Shown: positions 36,832-45,244 of the stretch, one piece after another | Layout: each line of letters starts with the position of its first letter | How positions within the stretch are numbered: position 1 is the stretch's first letter | Assembly: GCA_013821425.1 (NCBI GenBank) | Contig: JACDGV010000002.1 | Span: 186,001 to 250,000 of the forward strand | Origin: Nitrosospira sp. | GTDB lineage: Bacteria > Pseudomonadota > Gammaproteobacteria > Burkholderiales > Nitrosomonadaceae | Reading direction: 5' to 3' | DNA length: 64,000 nt | Notes under the pieces: generated by a model | Databases searched by the model: none | Seen by the model: the letters and a program-made list of their open reading frames with translations, nothing else | Told to the model about the DNA's origin: nothing | Program-made: the position numbers and the translations under genes

Positions 36832-37435
36832 CGTTCACCTCCAGTATTTTCGTTAATCCATTTTCCACGTGGCGATAGCCGAGCATGCGGAAAAACCGCC
36901 CCGCCTTGTTTACCGTTTTTACGCTCACATTGATCTCCCTTGTTCCCAGCGTTCGCAGGGCGTTTTCGCAATAGGCGATAAAGCGGTTCGCCGTTCTTCC
37001 CCTGCGCGCTTCCGGCATCAGGTAAAGCGTATCCTCGGTGGCAATGAGCGTTTTCGTATGCGTGCTTTTATCCAGGTACATCGCGCAGTTGCCCAACAAT
37101 GCGCCGTCCCTTCTCAGAGTGAACAGAACGTAGCGCCCCGCGCGCTCGTAACGGATGAATGTCGCGTAGTCCGGGTCAAAGGGAAGCCCGTGCCGATGAG
37201 CTTCCGTCTCGTTCCAGTGCGCCCGATGGAGCGGCATGATTTCATCGGCGGCTGCTTCCATGCGTTCCAGGGAAAATACAAAACCATCGTGCCGTTCCGG
37301 CTTTATCCGCCTGAAATCGGCATCCGGCAGCAGGATTTCCACCCGGCTTGCGGCAATGCAGACGTCCGCTGCCAGTTCGGGAGATAAGGGCAGGCCCATG
37401 TTGGCCTTTAACAATAAGATGAGCTCGGTATTCAT
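36803..37435 (-). CDS. GNAT-family acetyltransferase-like phage protein
   Basis: 210 residues. The GNAT core is visible: FTLRRDGALLGNCAMYLDKS (beta strands), IATEDTLYLMPEARRGRTAN (acetyl-CoA loop, RRGRTA resembling R/QxxGxG/A), FIAYCENALRTLGTREINVS and RFFRMLGYRHVENGLTKIL. It sits within the virion gene run and joins the upstream gene by TAATG. GNAT-like genes recur at this place in podoviral modules; the substrate is unknown. Confidence 0.8.
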   Translation of the reverse strand: MNTELILLLKANMGLPLSPELAADVCIAASRVEILLPDADFRRIKPERHDGFVFSLERMEAAADEIMPLHRAHWNETEAHRHGLPFDPDYATFIRYERAGRYVLFTLRRDGALLGNCAMYLDKSTHTKTLIATEDTLYLMPEARRGRTANRFIAYCENALRTLGTREINVSVKTVNKAGRFFRMLGYRHVENGLTKILEVNDVQPKDTEA

Positions 37436-38964
37436 TAACTATCCAGTCTTGTAATGACCTGCTCCAGCGACGTGCGGATGCTGTTCGTATATTCATACAG
37501 CGTCTCGCACTCTTGCCTGGTAGGGGGGGTGGAAAACGTCATGGCCTGGAACTTCGGCGGTTCTATGCGGTTTCCCCGCCGTCCCGTCAGGATTTCGACC
37601 ATGGTTTTCAACCATTCCGGAGTTCCGGCCGGGATGCCGGGCTTCTTGATACGGATGCTCCGGCGGATGCCGGTCATTAGCGCCGCCTCGACCACAATGT
37701 CGTCGCTAATAGAGCCGGTGCTGGATTTATTCCCCTGCCTGGGCGAAGCGATAACGACAAAATGAGCCTGGATGATTGCCCCGGTGGCGGCAGCATTGTC
37801 CTGGGCTGGCGACACCGGTATCAGGCTGCCGCTGTTGACGATTATTATTGCGCCAGCGACGCTCAGGTTGTATTGCGTGGCATTCGTCGCCACCACGACG
37901 AGCGTTTGCGTGATTCCTGCTGCGGAAAAAGTATTACCTCGCGTCGTGGCAGCAACTTCAAGTACCTGAGTTTGCGTTATCACCGCTGTGCCGGGTGTGT
38001 CATTGGCCTGATTACCCGGGGTGCCAGCAAGAGAAAGACTGATCGTGATGGCCCTGGCACTGTACGCGTTGGCCTGGGCGGTCGATACGGCTTCAAGAAG
38101 CTGATTCTGAGCAATCGCCCCAGCGCTGCTCGTGGCAGCCTGTGCCAGTTTCAATCCAGCCAGGGCGTGTTCCTGCCTGATTCCTGCCGCACTGCCGTTA
38201 TTCGCCTGGGTTGAGCCCGCGCCCGTCAAATCGTGTTTTCCGCCGCGGGGGGTCCACCACTTTCTAGCCGGGGTTTTGAACAACTGCCACGGATCGTCAT
38301 GGAACGCCCTTGCTTCGGCCTCCCCCCATACAGCCTCGGTGTATCCGGCTACCAGGATAGTTCCCTTGAACTGAAAGCCGGTCACCCCGACATACCGTCC
38401 AAGATTGAAATTCTTGTCTCCCGCGCCCCACTCGTTGGGTGCATTAGCCCAGGTCTGTCCGCTGTCCTTGCCATCCAGGAACGACTTGCACGTTCCAGCC
38501 GTCCCGCCGGAAGACAGGACCAGGCTTCGGTTTGAGGTGTTAAACCATGATGAAAGCGTGCCGGAGCTGCCGCCGTTTGATCCTAAACCAATTGTCAGAT
38601 TCTGTTGAATTCGGTGCGCACAAACCATCGGGGACGACGCGCCAAAAACGATATGGCCCTGGGTGTCCGGTGCGCCAACAGTGGGGCACCATATGAAGAA
38701 AGTGCCGATATTGCCCGTAATCTCCGGGTAGCCGGTGAAACCATAATAATCGCCCTCCGCGTCGAACGAGAATGCGGCGCCCTTCTGGGTTGCAGAATGG
38801 GATGCATTGCCTCCCCGCGTCCACAATCTGCCGGTCGCCAGATCGGCTGGACCGGCAGCAGGGTTGAAAATTATCCTGACACCCTTGGCGAGCCCCTGAT
38901 AGTCTAGCTGCGGAGCGTGCTGAGGCTGGCTTTTAAACCTGCGCGGCACGATCAATGCCGACAT
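37435..38964 (-). CDS. LamG-like phage surface protein with C-terminal repeats
   Basis: 509 residues. The N-terminal 240 look like a concanavalin/LamG jelly roll (SFDAEGDYYGFTGYPEITGN; GRYVGVTGFQFKGTILVAGY; HDDPWQLFKTPARKWWTPRG). Residues about 251-428 are eight imperfect 21-24 residue repeats (pattern AQxN-x4-Gx-I-xQ), then a basic linker and a C-terminal tail. It is probably a virion-surface or carbohydrate-binding decoration protein. It lies 3 bp after the next upstream gene. Confidence 0.7.
   Translation of the reverse strand: MSALIVPRRFKSQPQHAPQLDYQGLAKGVRIIFNPAAGPADLATGRLWTRGGNASHSATQKGAAFSFDAEGDYYGFTGYPEITGNIGTFFIWCPTVGAPDTQGHIVFGASSPMVCAHRIQQNLTIGLGSNGGSSGTLSSWFNTSNRSLVLSSGGTAGTCKSFLDGKDSGQTWANAPNEWGAGDKNFNLGRYVGVTGFQFKGTILVAGYTEAVWGEAEARAFHDDPWQLFKTPARKWWTPRGGKHDLTGAGSTQANNGSAAGIRQEHALAGLKLAQAATSSAGAIAQNQLLEAVSTAQANAYSARAITISLSLAGTPGNQANDTPGTAVITQTQVLEVAATTRGNTFSAAGITQTLVVVATNATQYNLSVAGAIIIVNSGSLIPVSPAQDNAAATGAIIQAHFVVIASPRQGNKSSTGSISDDIVVEAALMTGIRRSIRIKKPGIPAGTPEWLKTMVEILTGRRGNRIEPPKFQAMTFSTPPTRQECETLYEYTNSIRTSLEQVITRLDS
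37681..38214 (-). repeat. Eight imperfect ~66-bp coding repeats
   Basis: The encoded units share AxA-x-Q-x-N-x4-SAGAI-xQ-x-hydrophobic, for example TQANNGSAAGIRQEHA, AQANAYSARAITIS, TRGNTFSAAGITQTL and PAQDNAAATGAIIQAH. Divergence between units is high, so this is old protein-level repetition. Confidence 0.65.
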
Positions 38965-38967
38965 GAT

Positions 38968-39405
38968 TTATGCCGAAACGCCAGTAATTGCTGCTGTGTA
39001 GATGTTGCCGAAAGCGATGGAAACCCCCATATCATTCTTGACCACCAGCTTGAGATAGCGCGTAACCGGCAGGCTCTGCAGGCTGAAGAATTTCCTGTGA
39101 GTGGAGTTGTCGTTGCAAGACAACGCCCCGATGTAATGAAGATCAGCCTCATTGGTTGTCGCAGTAAGGTTTTCCGGGCCGCTGCCGAAATTTGAGTTGT
39201 CAAGCGATAGCTTGGCAAAAAGAACAAGCTGCTTGTTTCCGCTGGTAGCAGCCCCTGGGACGCACTCAACCTCGAGCGTAACGTCCAGCGGAACCGCGGC
39301 GCCAAGATCGATGGGCGACGACGCTTTATAGGCACCGCTCGCCAGTGTTCCAAGAACGAGTACGGATGCGCTGCGCGAAGCCTGTGCCTGTGTGACAGTC
39401 ACCAT
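38968..39405 (-). CDS. Phage protein of unknown function
   Basis: 145 residues, beta-rich, with no signal peptide or membrane helix: ASGAYKASSPIDLGAAVPLD, LVLFAKLSLDNSNFG, LPVTRYLKLVVKNDMGVSIA. It resembles small virion decoration or fibre-associated proteins in style only. It lies 3 bp before the LamG-like gene in the same transcript. Confidence 0.65.
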   Translation of the reverse strand: MVTVTQAQASRSASVLVLGTLASGAYKASSPIDLGAAVPLDVTLEVECVPGAATSGNKQLVLFAKLSLDNSNFGSGPENLTATTNEADLHYIGALSCNDNSTHRKFFSLQSLPVTRYLKLVVKNDMGVSIAFGNIYTAAITGVSA

Positions 39406-39438
39406 TGTCGTTTTCTCCTGATCTCTTCAGCGGCCATT

Positions 39439-39822
39439 CTAGGCCGGCTGCCCGCTCGTATAGGTAAACGCCGGAAAATTGACGGTATTGCCGCTTGTCA
39501 CCACCTGATCGCTAGTCTCGTCCGTCACCAGGAGAACCTTTGCAGACCCGTCGGTAAAGGCGATATGCAGATCGGGCGCAGGGCCTGAGTTAGCGGAGGC
39601 TGTGCCGCTCCTGGCCGCGGTCGCTAGGACGCGTGCTGCGCCGTCAGCCCCGGATAGCGTGTAATCGCCTGGCGCCATTGTTACCGTGCAGATCGCATTG
39701 CCGATTACTGTCGCATAGCTATCCGCCGCGGCATAAGCCTTCAGCAACAGCATGTGGATTGCGTTGTTCCTGATAGCGTTAAGCCCACCATCAAGGACGT
39801 CCGCGTGTGCGTACTTTGCCAT
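39439..39822 (-). CDS. Phage protein of unknown function
   Basis: 127 residues. The N-terminus is MAKYAHADVLDGGLNAIRNN, the middle is Ala/Tyr-rich (LLKAYAAADSYATVIGNA), and the beta-rich C-terminus contains TVTMAPGDYTLSGADGAARV and ends FPAFTYTSGQPA. The same general pattern (NAIxxxA..L.LL.AYAxxDSY) occurs in small podoviral virion proteins. A terminator lies just upstream at 39853-39891. Confidence 0.65.
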   Translation of the reverse strand: MAKYAHADVLDGGLNAIRNNAIHMLLLKAYAAADSYATVIGNAICTVTMAPGDYTLSGADGAARVLATAARSGTASANSGPAPDLHIAFTDGSAKVLLVTDETSDQVVTSGNTVNFPAFTYTSGQPA

Positions 39823-39852
39823 TCAATTCTCCTTTCCATGTTTCCGTAGTCG

Positions 39853-39891
39853 CAAAAAAGCCGCCCGAATAAGCTGAGCGGCTTGCTTTTT
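39853..39891 (-). terminator. Intrinsic terminator
   Basis: AAGCCGC...GCGGCTT stem followed by a T-run on the minus strand; A/T tracts on both sides make it potentially bidirectional. It separates the 678-residue structural gene from the three small genes below it. Confidence 0.8.
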
Positions 39892-39910
39892 TTAAATCAG
39901 AAATTATTGG

Positions 39911-41947
39911 CTATGCCTGTTTCAGGCCTTCCATGGTTTCAGCCAGTATCACGCCCGTAACCTTGACGTTGCCGGATAGCACCACTTCCACGTTGTCCGT
40001 CTTGTAGCCGGCGGGGAGCCGAAATGCACGGCTGTTCTCGACTTGTCTGGTGAATTTCAACACTCCATTGGCCCACAATTGAAATTGCAGCGAGTCGATG
40101 ATCAGCGGCGGGACGTGTTCCATGGCATCGCCGCCGATCTCGTATTCACCCACGCATGAATCAGCAACGCCATCATTCATCATCCCGGCATTGACAAGCG
40201 CCTGGTTCGCGCCCAGGGCCGCATCATTTGCGGCCTGCGCCGCTGCGGATTCCGCTTCTGTCATTGCAAAGTCGGCGTCGATCTTGGCCGCCCCGTAATT
40301 CAACGGTGGTGAGGTGATGAACTTCTTGCTCTTCCACTCATAGGAGAGCTTGGTCCCGGCGTCGCCTTCCCACTCATGGATTTTCCTGTCTGCGGCGACA
40401 TAGAGCTTGCCCGTGGCAGGGTCCGTCCATATAGCGGTAATTCTCTGGTTGATCCTGATAAACGAGGCGCTCTCGGCCTTGTCAATCACGAACATAAGAG
40501 AACTGTCGTCAATCGTATAACCCGCATAATAGCGGTTATCGGCCGAAGCCGCGATAAAGCTGCCGGGATTCAGTTGCGACCATTCCTTTTGCGTAAACAG
40601 GTCTTTAGTGACAATATCGCTGTTCGCGCCGATAATCACCATTCCTTGCGGTGCCGGATAGCCCATTCCGAACGCAAAACTGGCCACGCCGCGCTTTGCC
40701 ATGCACGGCCACGCCACGCCGAGCTTTTCCATGCCGCCGCCCATCGTGACAGGTTCAACGCCTGTAATGGTGAAGGGGCCGCCTTGCGTCATGCCGGCCA
40801 GGGTGGTGCCGGTGACCCCGATGGCCACGATGTCCTGATCATAGGTCTGCCGGTAGGCGGGGGGCCATGCGTAGGGCTTGAACGGCTCGGAGAAATACAC
40901 CTCATTTCCTTCAAACCCGGCGGCAATCCCGTTTGGCAGGATAACGATGCCCTTCATGCCCGCCGGCGGCATCTCCCAGGCGGCCGAAGGCAGCACCTCG
41001 CCCAGCGCTACATCTTCGTCGTTGGCCGTGTCGTTGTAGGTCGTCGTCGAAGCACCGATCGTGACAACGTAGTGATACTCCGTGGCGCTTGAAGTAGTGA
41101 GGGTGCGATAAAGCCGCTTCGTCATGCCGTTGGTGTTGTGCGGCGCCCTGCGTTTCCATGTTCCCCCGCCGGTATAGGCCTGAAGTGTCGCGAGGCGCAC
41201 CAGCACCTTGTCCGTCGCGGGATTCACGCTAGCCAGCGCAAAGGTCCCGTTCAGGTCGGTCATGCCCGCAACAGCGACGAATGTAATCTCCTCGTGCGCG
41301 CGCAGGCCGGTGACACTACTGAGCTTGACCTCGACATATCCGGCCGATGGCGTGTCCCTGGCTGCGGCGATCACTGTTCCGTCATTCGGTGGGACGGTAT
41401 CCATGCCGGAAACTGCCCAGTTATCGTCTGTTTTGCCGGAGGTAACCGCCGATGCGGGGGAAGGCTTCGATTCTTCCCCCCATTGAGTGACAAAAGTGTA
41501 AACGTAGGCGCGGGTTATTATGGCGCCAACCCCTCCCGACGGCGTTAAGGCCGGCGCGGTAACAGGCGCTGTAACGCCCAGCACATAGCAGCCGGAAGGA
41601 TAAGGGCCGTCCCCCGCGGTTGCGGTGGCATAATCCGATACGCGCGGCTCCCCGTCGCCCGTGTAATAGAAACGCCGCGGCTTATTTCCTGCAACTGGCG
41701 AGCGCGCTACATCCACATCCCTGTCCCAGGCCAGCCATTTTTCGTTCCCATCTTTTTCCATTCGGAACATGGAAACGATATCGTTGCCGATCACCGGGGA
41801 AAAGACCGCCTTCGGTCCGTTTCTGGGGCGTAAATCACCCGAGGTAAGATCGCAGTTGGTCGCAACCTGGGCCTGGTTGTGGGCGATCAATTGCTTGGCC
41901 AGTCTTGGCACGAGACCGGAGAATCCGGCGATCCTGAAAACACGCAT
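39911..41947 (-). CDS. Large phage structural protein (putative tail/stabilisation protein)
   Basis: 678 residues from ATG 41947 (GAGG upstream). N-terminus VFRIAGFSGLVPRLAKQLIA then NQAQVATNCDLTSGDLRPRN, beta-rich with repeated WLAWDRDVDVARSPVAG and PYPSGCYVLGV elements, and later FGMGYPAPQGMVIIGANSDI. The start pattern (inactivated...ATNC-L-SGDLRP) is typical of large podoviral tail proteins near lysis genes. Exact role uncertain. Confidence 0.75.
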   Translation of the reverse strand: MRVFRIAGFSGLVPRLAKQLIAHNQAQVATNCDLTSGDLRPRNGPKAVFSPVIGNDIVSMFRMEKDGNEKWLAWDRDVDVARSPVAGNKPRRFYYTGDGEPRVSDYATATAGDGPYPSGCYVLGVTAPVTAPALTPSGGVGAIITRAYVYTFVTQWGEESKPSPASAVTSGKTDDNWAVSGMDTVPPNDGTVIAAARDTPSAGYVEVKLSSVTGLRAHEEITFVAVAGMTDLNGTFALASVNPATDKVLVRLATLQAYTGGGTWKRRAPHNTNGMTKRLYRTLTTSSATEYHYVVTIGASTTTYNDTANDEDVALGEVLPSAAWEMPPAGMKGIVILPNGIAAGFEGNEVYFSEPFKPYAWPPAYRQTYDQDIVAIGVTGTTLAGMTQGGPFTITGVEPVTMGGGMEKLGVAWPCMAKRGVASFAFGMGYPAPQGMVIIGANSDIVTKDLFTQKEWSQLNPGSFIAASADNRYYAGYTIDDSSLMFVIDKAESASFIRINQRITAIWTDPATGKLYVAADRKIHEWEGDAGTKLSYEWKSKKFITSPPLNYGAAKIDADFAMTEAESAAAQAANDAALGANQALVNAGMMNDGVADSCVGEYEIGGDAMEHVPPLIIDSLQFQLWANGVLKFTRQVENSRAFRLPAGYKTDNVEVVLSGNVKVTGVILAETMEGLKQA

Positions 41948-41958
41948 TTTGGTAAACC

Positions 41959-42498
41959 TCAATTAGAGGATGACGCCACAGCCTGCTGGCCTGTTTTTTT
42001 CCCCTCGCATATGGCGCGTTCTTCGGCCCGTCTTTTTACCAGGCCCGGCAATACCTTTCTTCCCGGTCCATATTTGAAGGCCTCTATGCGCGCACAGGCT
42101 TCCGCATAACGTTCGGCGTTGATCAGGTCGATCAGGTTGGGCGGTTTTCCCGGCAAGGCCTTGCGGCAGAAAGTTGGCACCCCGACGTTATAAGCTAATT
42201 GCACGAATGCTTCGTACTCGTGCTGATACAGGGGAACCTTCACGCAGCGTCTCACCCCGGTGGCATAAACGTCCTCGATCTCGTCCAGCAGCCGGACCAG
42301 GGAACGCTCTGGCGTGGTCCTGTCGCCCATTCTGACACCGGTGGTCGAGCCAAAGCCGATGGTAGGTACATCGCCCGCCACGGGGACATAGGCCTCGTCC
42401 TTATAGCCTTCGTGCACCGCGATACCCACGAGCGTGGAAGCGGTCAGCACCAATGCGGCGATTGCGGACCTCACTTGCGTAGTTGAGGGTTTAATCAT
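41959..42498 (-). CDS. SAR endolysin, GH24 lysozyme
   Basis: Peptidoglycan hydrolase, 179 residues. The N-terminus (IAALVLTASTLVGIAV) is a weakly hydrophobic Ala/Thr/Gly-rich signal-anchor-release segment. It is followed by the catalytic region HEGYKDEAYVPVAGDVPTIG (Glu of HEG and the TIGFGST loop), then VRRCVKVPLYQHEYEAFVQL and NVGVPTFCRKAL. SAR endolysins are membrane-tethered and released when the membrane is depolarised by a pinholin. The gene follows the o-spanin gene. Confidence 0.9.
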   Translation of the reverse strand: MIKPSTTQVRSAIAALVLTASTLVGIAVHEGYKDEAYVPVAGDVPTIGFGSTTGVRMGDRTTPERSLVRLLDEIEDVYATGVRRCVKVPLYQHEYEAFVQLAYNVGVPTFCRKALPGKPPNLIDLINAERYAEACARIEAFKYGPGRKVLPGLVKRRAEERAICEGKKTGQQAVASSSN

Positions 42499-42543
42499 TT
42501 TCAGGCCCTTCCCGGTTCATCCCGGCCTGGGGGTGTGGGGCCG

Positions 42544-42834
42544 TCATTTGGCACTTTCCGTAATGCAGTCGAGTTTTGCCTTTATCGTCTCTTTCAGGTC
42601 ACCCGTGTCCAGTTGCGCGCAGGACAGGATTTCGGGCGGCGGCGGAGGCGATCGCCGGGGTTTCGGTTTGCTTGCTTCTTGCACGCTGCCCGGTTGCCCG
42701 CTGTCCGGCTCCGCGCTGTCCGATATCACCGCACCGGGGACAGAAGCAGGTTGTTCGTTCGGGAAATGCTCTACCGATGAAGGGGTAAGCATGGTGCATG
42801 ACGCCAGAAACAGGGTTAGGGGCAGGCATCTCAT
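42544..42834 (-). CDS. Candidate o-spanin lipoprotein (Rz1-like)
   Basis: 96-residue product from ATG 42834 with lipobox LPLTLFLASC, then Pro/Ser-rich sequence (PKPRRSPPPPPEI) as in Rz1-type outer-membrane lipoproteins, ending with a Cys-containing helix. Its ATG overlaps the stop of the i-spanin-like gene (ATGA), the usual coupling of the pair. Lipoprotein identity is clear; the spanin role is inferred from position and composition. Confidence 0.75.
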   Translation of the reverse strand: MRCLPLTLFLASCTMLTPSSVEHFPNEQPASVPGAVISDSAEPDSGQPGSVQEASKPKPRRSPPPPPEILSCAQLDTGDLKETIKAKLDCITESAK

Positions 42835-43127
42835 TGTTTTCCCCCCCTGGGCCACTGTTCGATGATCCTGTCGAGTTTCTCGTTGAACTCCCTCATCGTT
42901 TCCCGTTGCTCGGTTCTTGACGATTTGATCTCCTCACTCAATCGTTCATTCGTTCTTTCCTGATACAGCTCCCCGCGCTTCAGGCTCGCGATATCGTTTT
43001 GCACAGAATTGTAGGTCGCGACGCCGGATGCCAGGAGACCCGCGACTGCGATGATTCCGCTAAAGGAAAGTGTGGCGGTGGATGGGCCGCGCCGGCGTTC
43101 CACACGAGGATCGTCATCGTCCGTCAT
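42831..43127 (-). CDS. Candidate i-spanin (Rz-like)
   Basis: 98-residue type II membrane protein from ATG 43127: polar, basic start (MTDDDDPRVERRRG), one helix (FSGIIAVAGLLASGVATY), then a long charged coiled coil (YQERTNERLSEEIKSSRTEQ; FNEKLDRIIEQW). This is the layout of an inner-membrane spanin subunit. It is 2 bp downstream of the small membrane gene and coupled to the lipoprotein gene. A frame starting at 43193 is longer but less likely. Confidence 0.75.
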   Translation of the reverse strand: MTDDDDPRVERRRGPSTATLSFSGIIAVAGLLASGVATYNSVQNDIASLKRGELYQERTNERLSEEIKSSRTEQRETMREFNEKLDRIIEQWPRGGKQ

Positions 43128-43129
43128 GA

Positions 43130-43306
43130 TCAGGACAGACTCCACAAGAAAACGATTACCGATACGGCGCCTGCTAGCACGGCTGCTGTCCACTTGAACG
43201 CCTTAAGTTTGTCCAGCAGGTTATCGGCTCCGGCTTCGGCCGCCGCATGCCTTCTTTCCATTTCTTCCTTGATTACTCTGATGCGCTTGCGTTGAAACAG
43301 GGTCAT
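43130..43306 (-). CDS. Small tail-anchored membrane protein (holin candidate)
   Basis: 58 residues from ATG 43306: MTLFQRKRIRVIKEEMERR (basic), Ala/Glu-rich middle, and a C-terminal helix (AFKWTAAVLAGAVSVIVFLW) ending two residues later. One helix and position directly above the spanin and endolysin genes suggest a pinholin-type or holin-associated protein. The endolysin is a SAR type, which needs only a pinholin. No sequence family was recognised. Confidence 0.6.
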   Translation of the reverse strand: MTLFQRKRIRVIKEEMERRHAAAEAGADNLLDKLKAFKWTAAVLAGAVSVIVFLWSLS

Positions 43307-43360
43307 GGCGTGTTCTCCAGTAAGAGTATCCCTCGGCTGGATAGCCGGGGAATGCAAAAC

Positions 43361-43390
43361 AAAAAAAACGCGGCAAGCCGCGTTGTTTTG
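43361..43390 (-). terminator. Intrinsic terminator above the lysis genes
   Basis: AACGCGGC-tt-GCCGCGTT followed by a long T-run on the minus strand, an 8-bp perfect stem. It follows the fibre-assembly gene and precedes the lysis cassette. Confidence 0.9.
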
Positions 43391-43413
43391 AACATGCGAG
43401 TAATTTTATGGCT

Positions 43414-43998
43414 TCACCATTGAATCGCTTCCAGTTGCTGTTGAGTCGGGTGTTCCCCCAGCGCGGCAATCTGGTCCCGCAATTTTTGCCGCTTGCCCGT
43501 AAGTTGACCGTATGCCGGCGCAAACCGGGCAGCGTTGGCAATAATCCGGTCTACCAGTTCGGCCTTGTTCATGCCGCGCGCTACTGCCGCGCCGTCAATC
43601 CAGGGAGTGGCGGCATTACCGTCTATTAACCAGGCACGGGCTTCCGCTTCCTGCTTGGCCCAGCTTCCCACTTCTTGCTCCGGGTAGCCGCGAGTCATTG
43701 CCTTGACAGCAGCCTGGTAGGCTGCGTTGATGCGAGCGAGTGCGGCAGCTTTCATCTGGCCAGCGCCCGGCAAGACGGATGGTTGCTCCGGGGCCGCGCC
43801 GTTCCATAATTCAATGAAGGGCAGGAAATCGGATATGTTATCCAAAATGGTGTTTGCGCCTTCGTCGTATTCGATATGTCCGCTTTCGCCATTCAACTGC
43901 ACCGCGCGCACCCCCTTGGGTAGGAACGACAGGTCAACTTGCCTGAAAACACCGTCCACGCCTACAACGTTATCATCTCGAATGATTGTCACTCGCAT
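43414..43998 (-). CDS. Phage tail-fibre assembly-like protein
   Basis: 194 residues. N-terminus VTIIRDDNVVGVDGVFRQVD and GVRAVQLNGESGHIEYDEG, then a helical C-terminal domain (ARINAAYQAAVKAMTRGYPE; QEAEARAWLIDGNAATPWID; LRDQIAALGEHPTQQQLEAI). The C-terminal pattern (YQAAV..L..GYPE.E..SW..Q..EA.A) is widespread in phage fibre-assembly/DUF4376-like proteins. It overlaps the upstream gene by 10 bp. Confidence 0.8.
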   Translation of the reverse strand: MRVTIIRDDNVVGVDGVFRQVDLSFLPKGVRAVQLNGESGHIEYDEGANTILDNISDFLPFIELWNGAAPEQPSVLPGAGQMKAAALARINAAYQAAVKAMTRGYPEQEVGSWAKQEAEARAWLIDGNAATPWIDGAAVARGMNKAELVDRIIANAARFAPAYGQLTGKRQKLRDQIAALGEHPTQQQLEAIQW

Positions 43999-44336
43999 AT
44001 CTCTATCTGCTCCAACGAGTTGGTGATCGGTCCCCTGTTTGCCAGTTGTGCCGCTACAAGGAGCACCTGTTGCGTCTTCGCGCCCTGCCGGGCCATTTCG
44101 TTTCGGAAGGACTCGGTAGCCGCGGCGCTCCTGCGCGACTCATTGGCTGCATTGATCATGAGGGTAGGCATCCACGCAATGGCGCAGCCCCAGGGACCGG
44201 TTTCCTCTCCGGTATTCGGGTCAACGCCGCGAACCTGCACATACCACGGACAGCGAACGAGGATGGGTTTTCCGCCTTCCATCTTGATCTCCTCGCATTT
44301 CGCTCCGAGCGGACAGTCTGCCGTGCTTGTTTTCAT
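43989..44336 (-). CDS. Phage protein with Cys-rich N-terminus
   Basis: 115 residues. CPLGAKCEEI and RCPWYVQVRG provide four Cys that could bind metal; further on GPWGCAIAWMPTLMINAANE and a helical Gln/Ala-rich end (TESFRNEMARQGAKTQQVLL). This compact protein recurs near phage fibre genes and its function is unknown. It overlaps both neighbours slightly. Confidence 0.7.
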   Translation of the reverse strand: MKTSTADCPLGAKCEEIKMEGGKPILVRCPWYVQVRGVDPNTGEETGPWGCAIAWMPTLMINAANESRRSAAATESFRNEMARQGAKTQQVLLVAAQLANRGPITNSLEQIEICE

Positions 44337-45244
44337 CAGTCTTTACTCGCTATGATCATGTCGATGTATTGCACCGCCAGGTTGATGGCCGTGCCCGTGA
44401 AGACGTGGTTGTGCGAACCGCCGCCTCCTTTATATTCTGTATCTGCCAGTGCAACCGGGTCATTACCGTCCAAATTATTGTAATCGGGACGCGGCGGCGA
44501 ACCGGGCGTCCCGTTCCCAATAAAAATTTGATGGTTATGCGACGGAATCTGTGCCGAGGTGAGAGTAGTGGCGCTGTTTGATCCCGTGACCGCTTGCGAT
44601 GCGAAGGCCGTCGTAAAGGCCACGGACCCCCCCGAACCGCCGCCTGGCCCGGCGACAACGCGCAATGCCTTGTTGTCATGGGTGGTGATCCGGGTCCAGC
44701 CAACCGGTGCGGAAGGCTGAAAAAAAGACATGACCGTGCCGGGAGGTATCAGCGCTGCAATAGCGCCGGGCACGCCGAGAGTCGCCCGTGCCGCCGCCGC
44801 GTCCGTATCGTCCAGCAGGGTCCGAAAAAACGCGCTCAGATCAGCCAGCGCCGCCGTTCCGTTTCCGGTGAAGTACGGTAGCTTGTCGGCGGATGACGGC
44901 AACGCGCCCAGCGCGGCCAGGTTGGTGTTTGAAAGCGATTCCCGAAGAGCAATGTTTGTCAGTCCGGCTACAAAATAATCCCCTGCCGCCCAGGTGCGGG
45001 CAGCGGTGCCATCCAGTCCGCGCCCGCCCGTCGCAATAGTGAGGCTATCCGTACTATGCGCCTCGACCTTCACTATTTCACGGTTTCCCGAAGCGTCCTT
45101 GAAGATGCCGTAGAAATAATCTCCACCCCCGAGCACGGGAAAGAGAATCCCTTTTCCGGCCTCCACCGTGAAGCTCAGGCCTGCTGTCCCGCTTGGTGCT
45201 GAGGCCACCATGGCTTTGCCGAAATTGCTGAACACTAGACCCAC
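44336..45244 (-). CDS. Phage tail fibre / collar-domain protein
   Basis: 302 residues. N-terminal attachment-like domain (LSFTVEAGKGILFPVLGGGD; YFYGIFKDASGNREIVKVEA), a middle linker (LRESLSNTNLAALGALPSSA; FFRTLLDDTDAAAARATLGV), and a C-terminal collar-type tip (PPGTVMSFFQPSAPVGWTRI; QIPSHNHQIFIGNG; GGGSHNHVFTG). The His-x-His signatures of metal-binding fibre tips are present. Likely the main receptor-binding protein, together with the tailspike at 49618. Confidence 0.85.
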   Translation of the reverse strand: MGLVFSNFGKAMVASAPSGTAGLSFTVEAGKGILFPVLGGGDYFYGIFKDASGNREIVKVEAHSTDSLTIATGGRGLDGTAARTWAAGDYFVAGLTNIALRESLSNTNLAALGALPSSADKLPYFTGNGTAALADLSAFFRTLLDDTDAAAARATLGVPGAIAALIPPGTVMSFFQPSAPVGWTRITTHDNKALRVVAGPGGGSGGSVAFTTAFASQAVTGSNSATTLTSAQIPSHNHQIFIGNGTPGSPPRPDYNNLDGNDPVALADTEYKGGGGSHNHVFTGTAINLAVQYIDMIIASKD

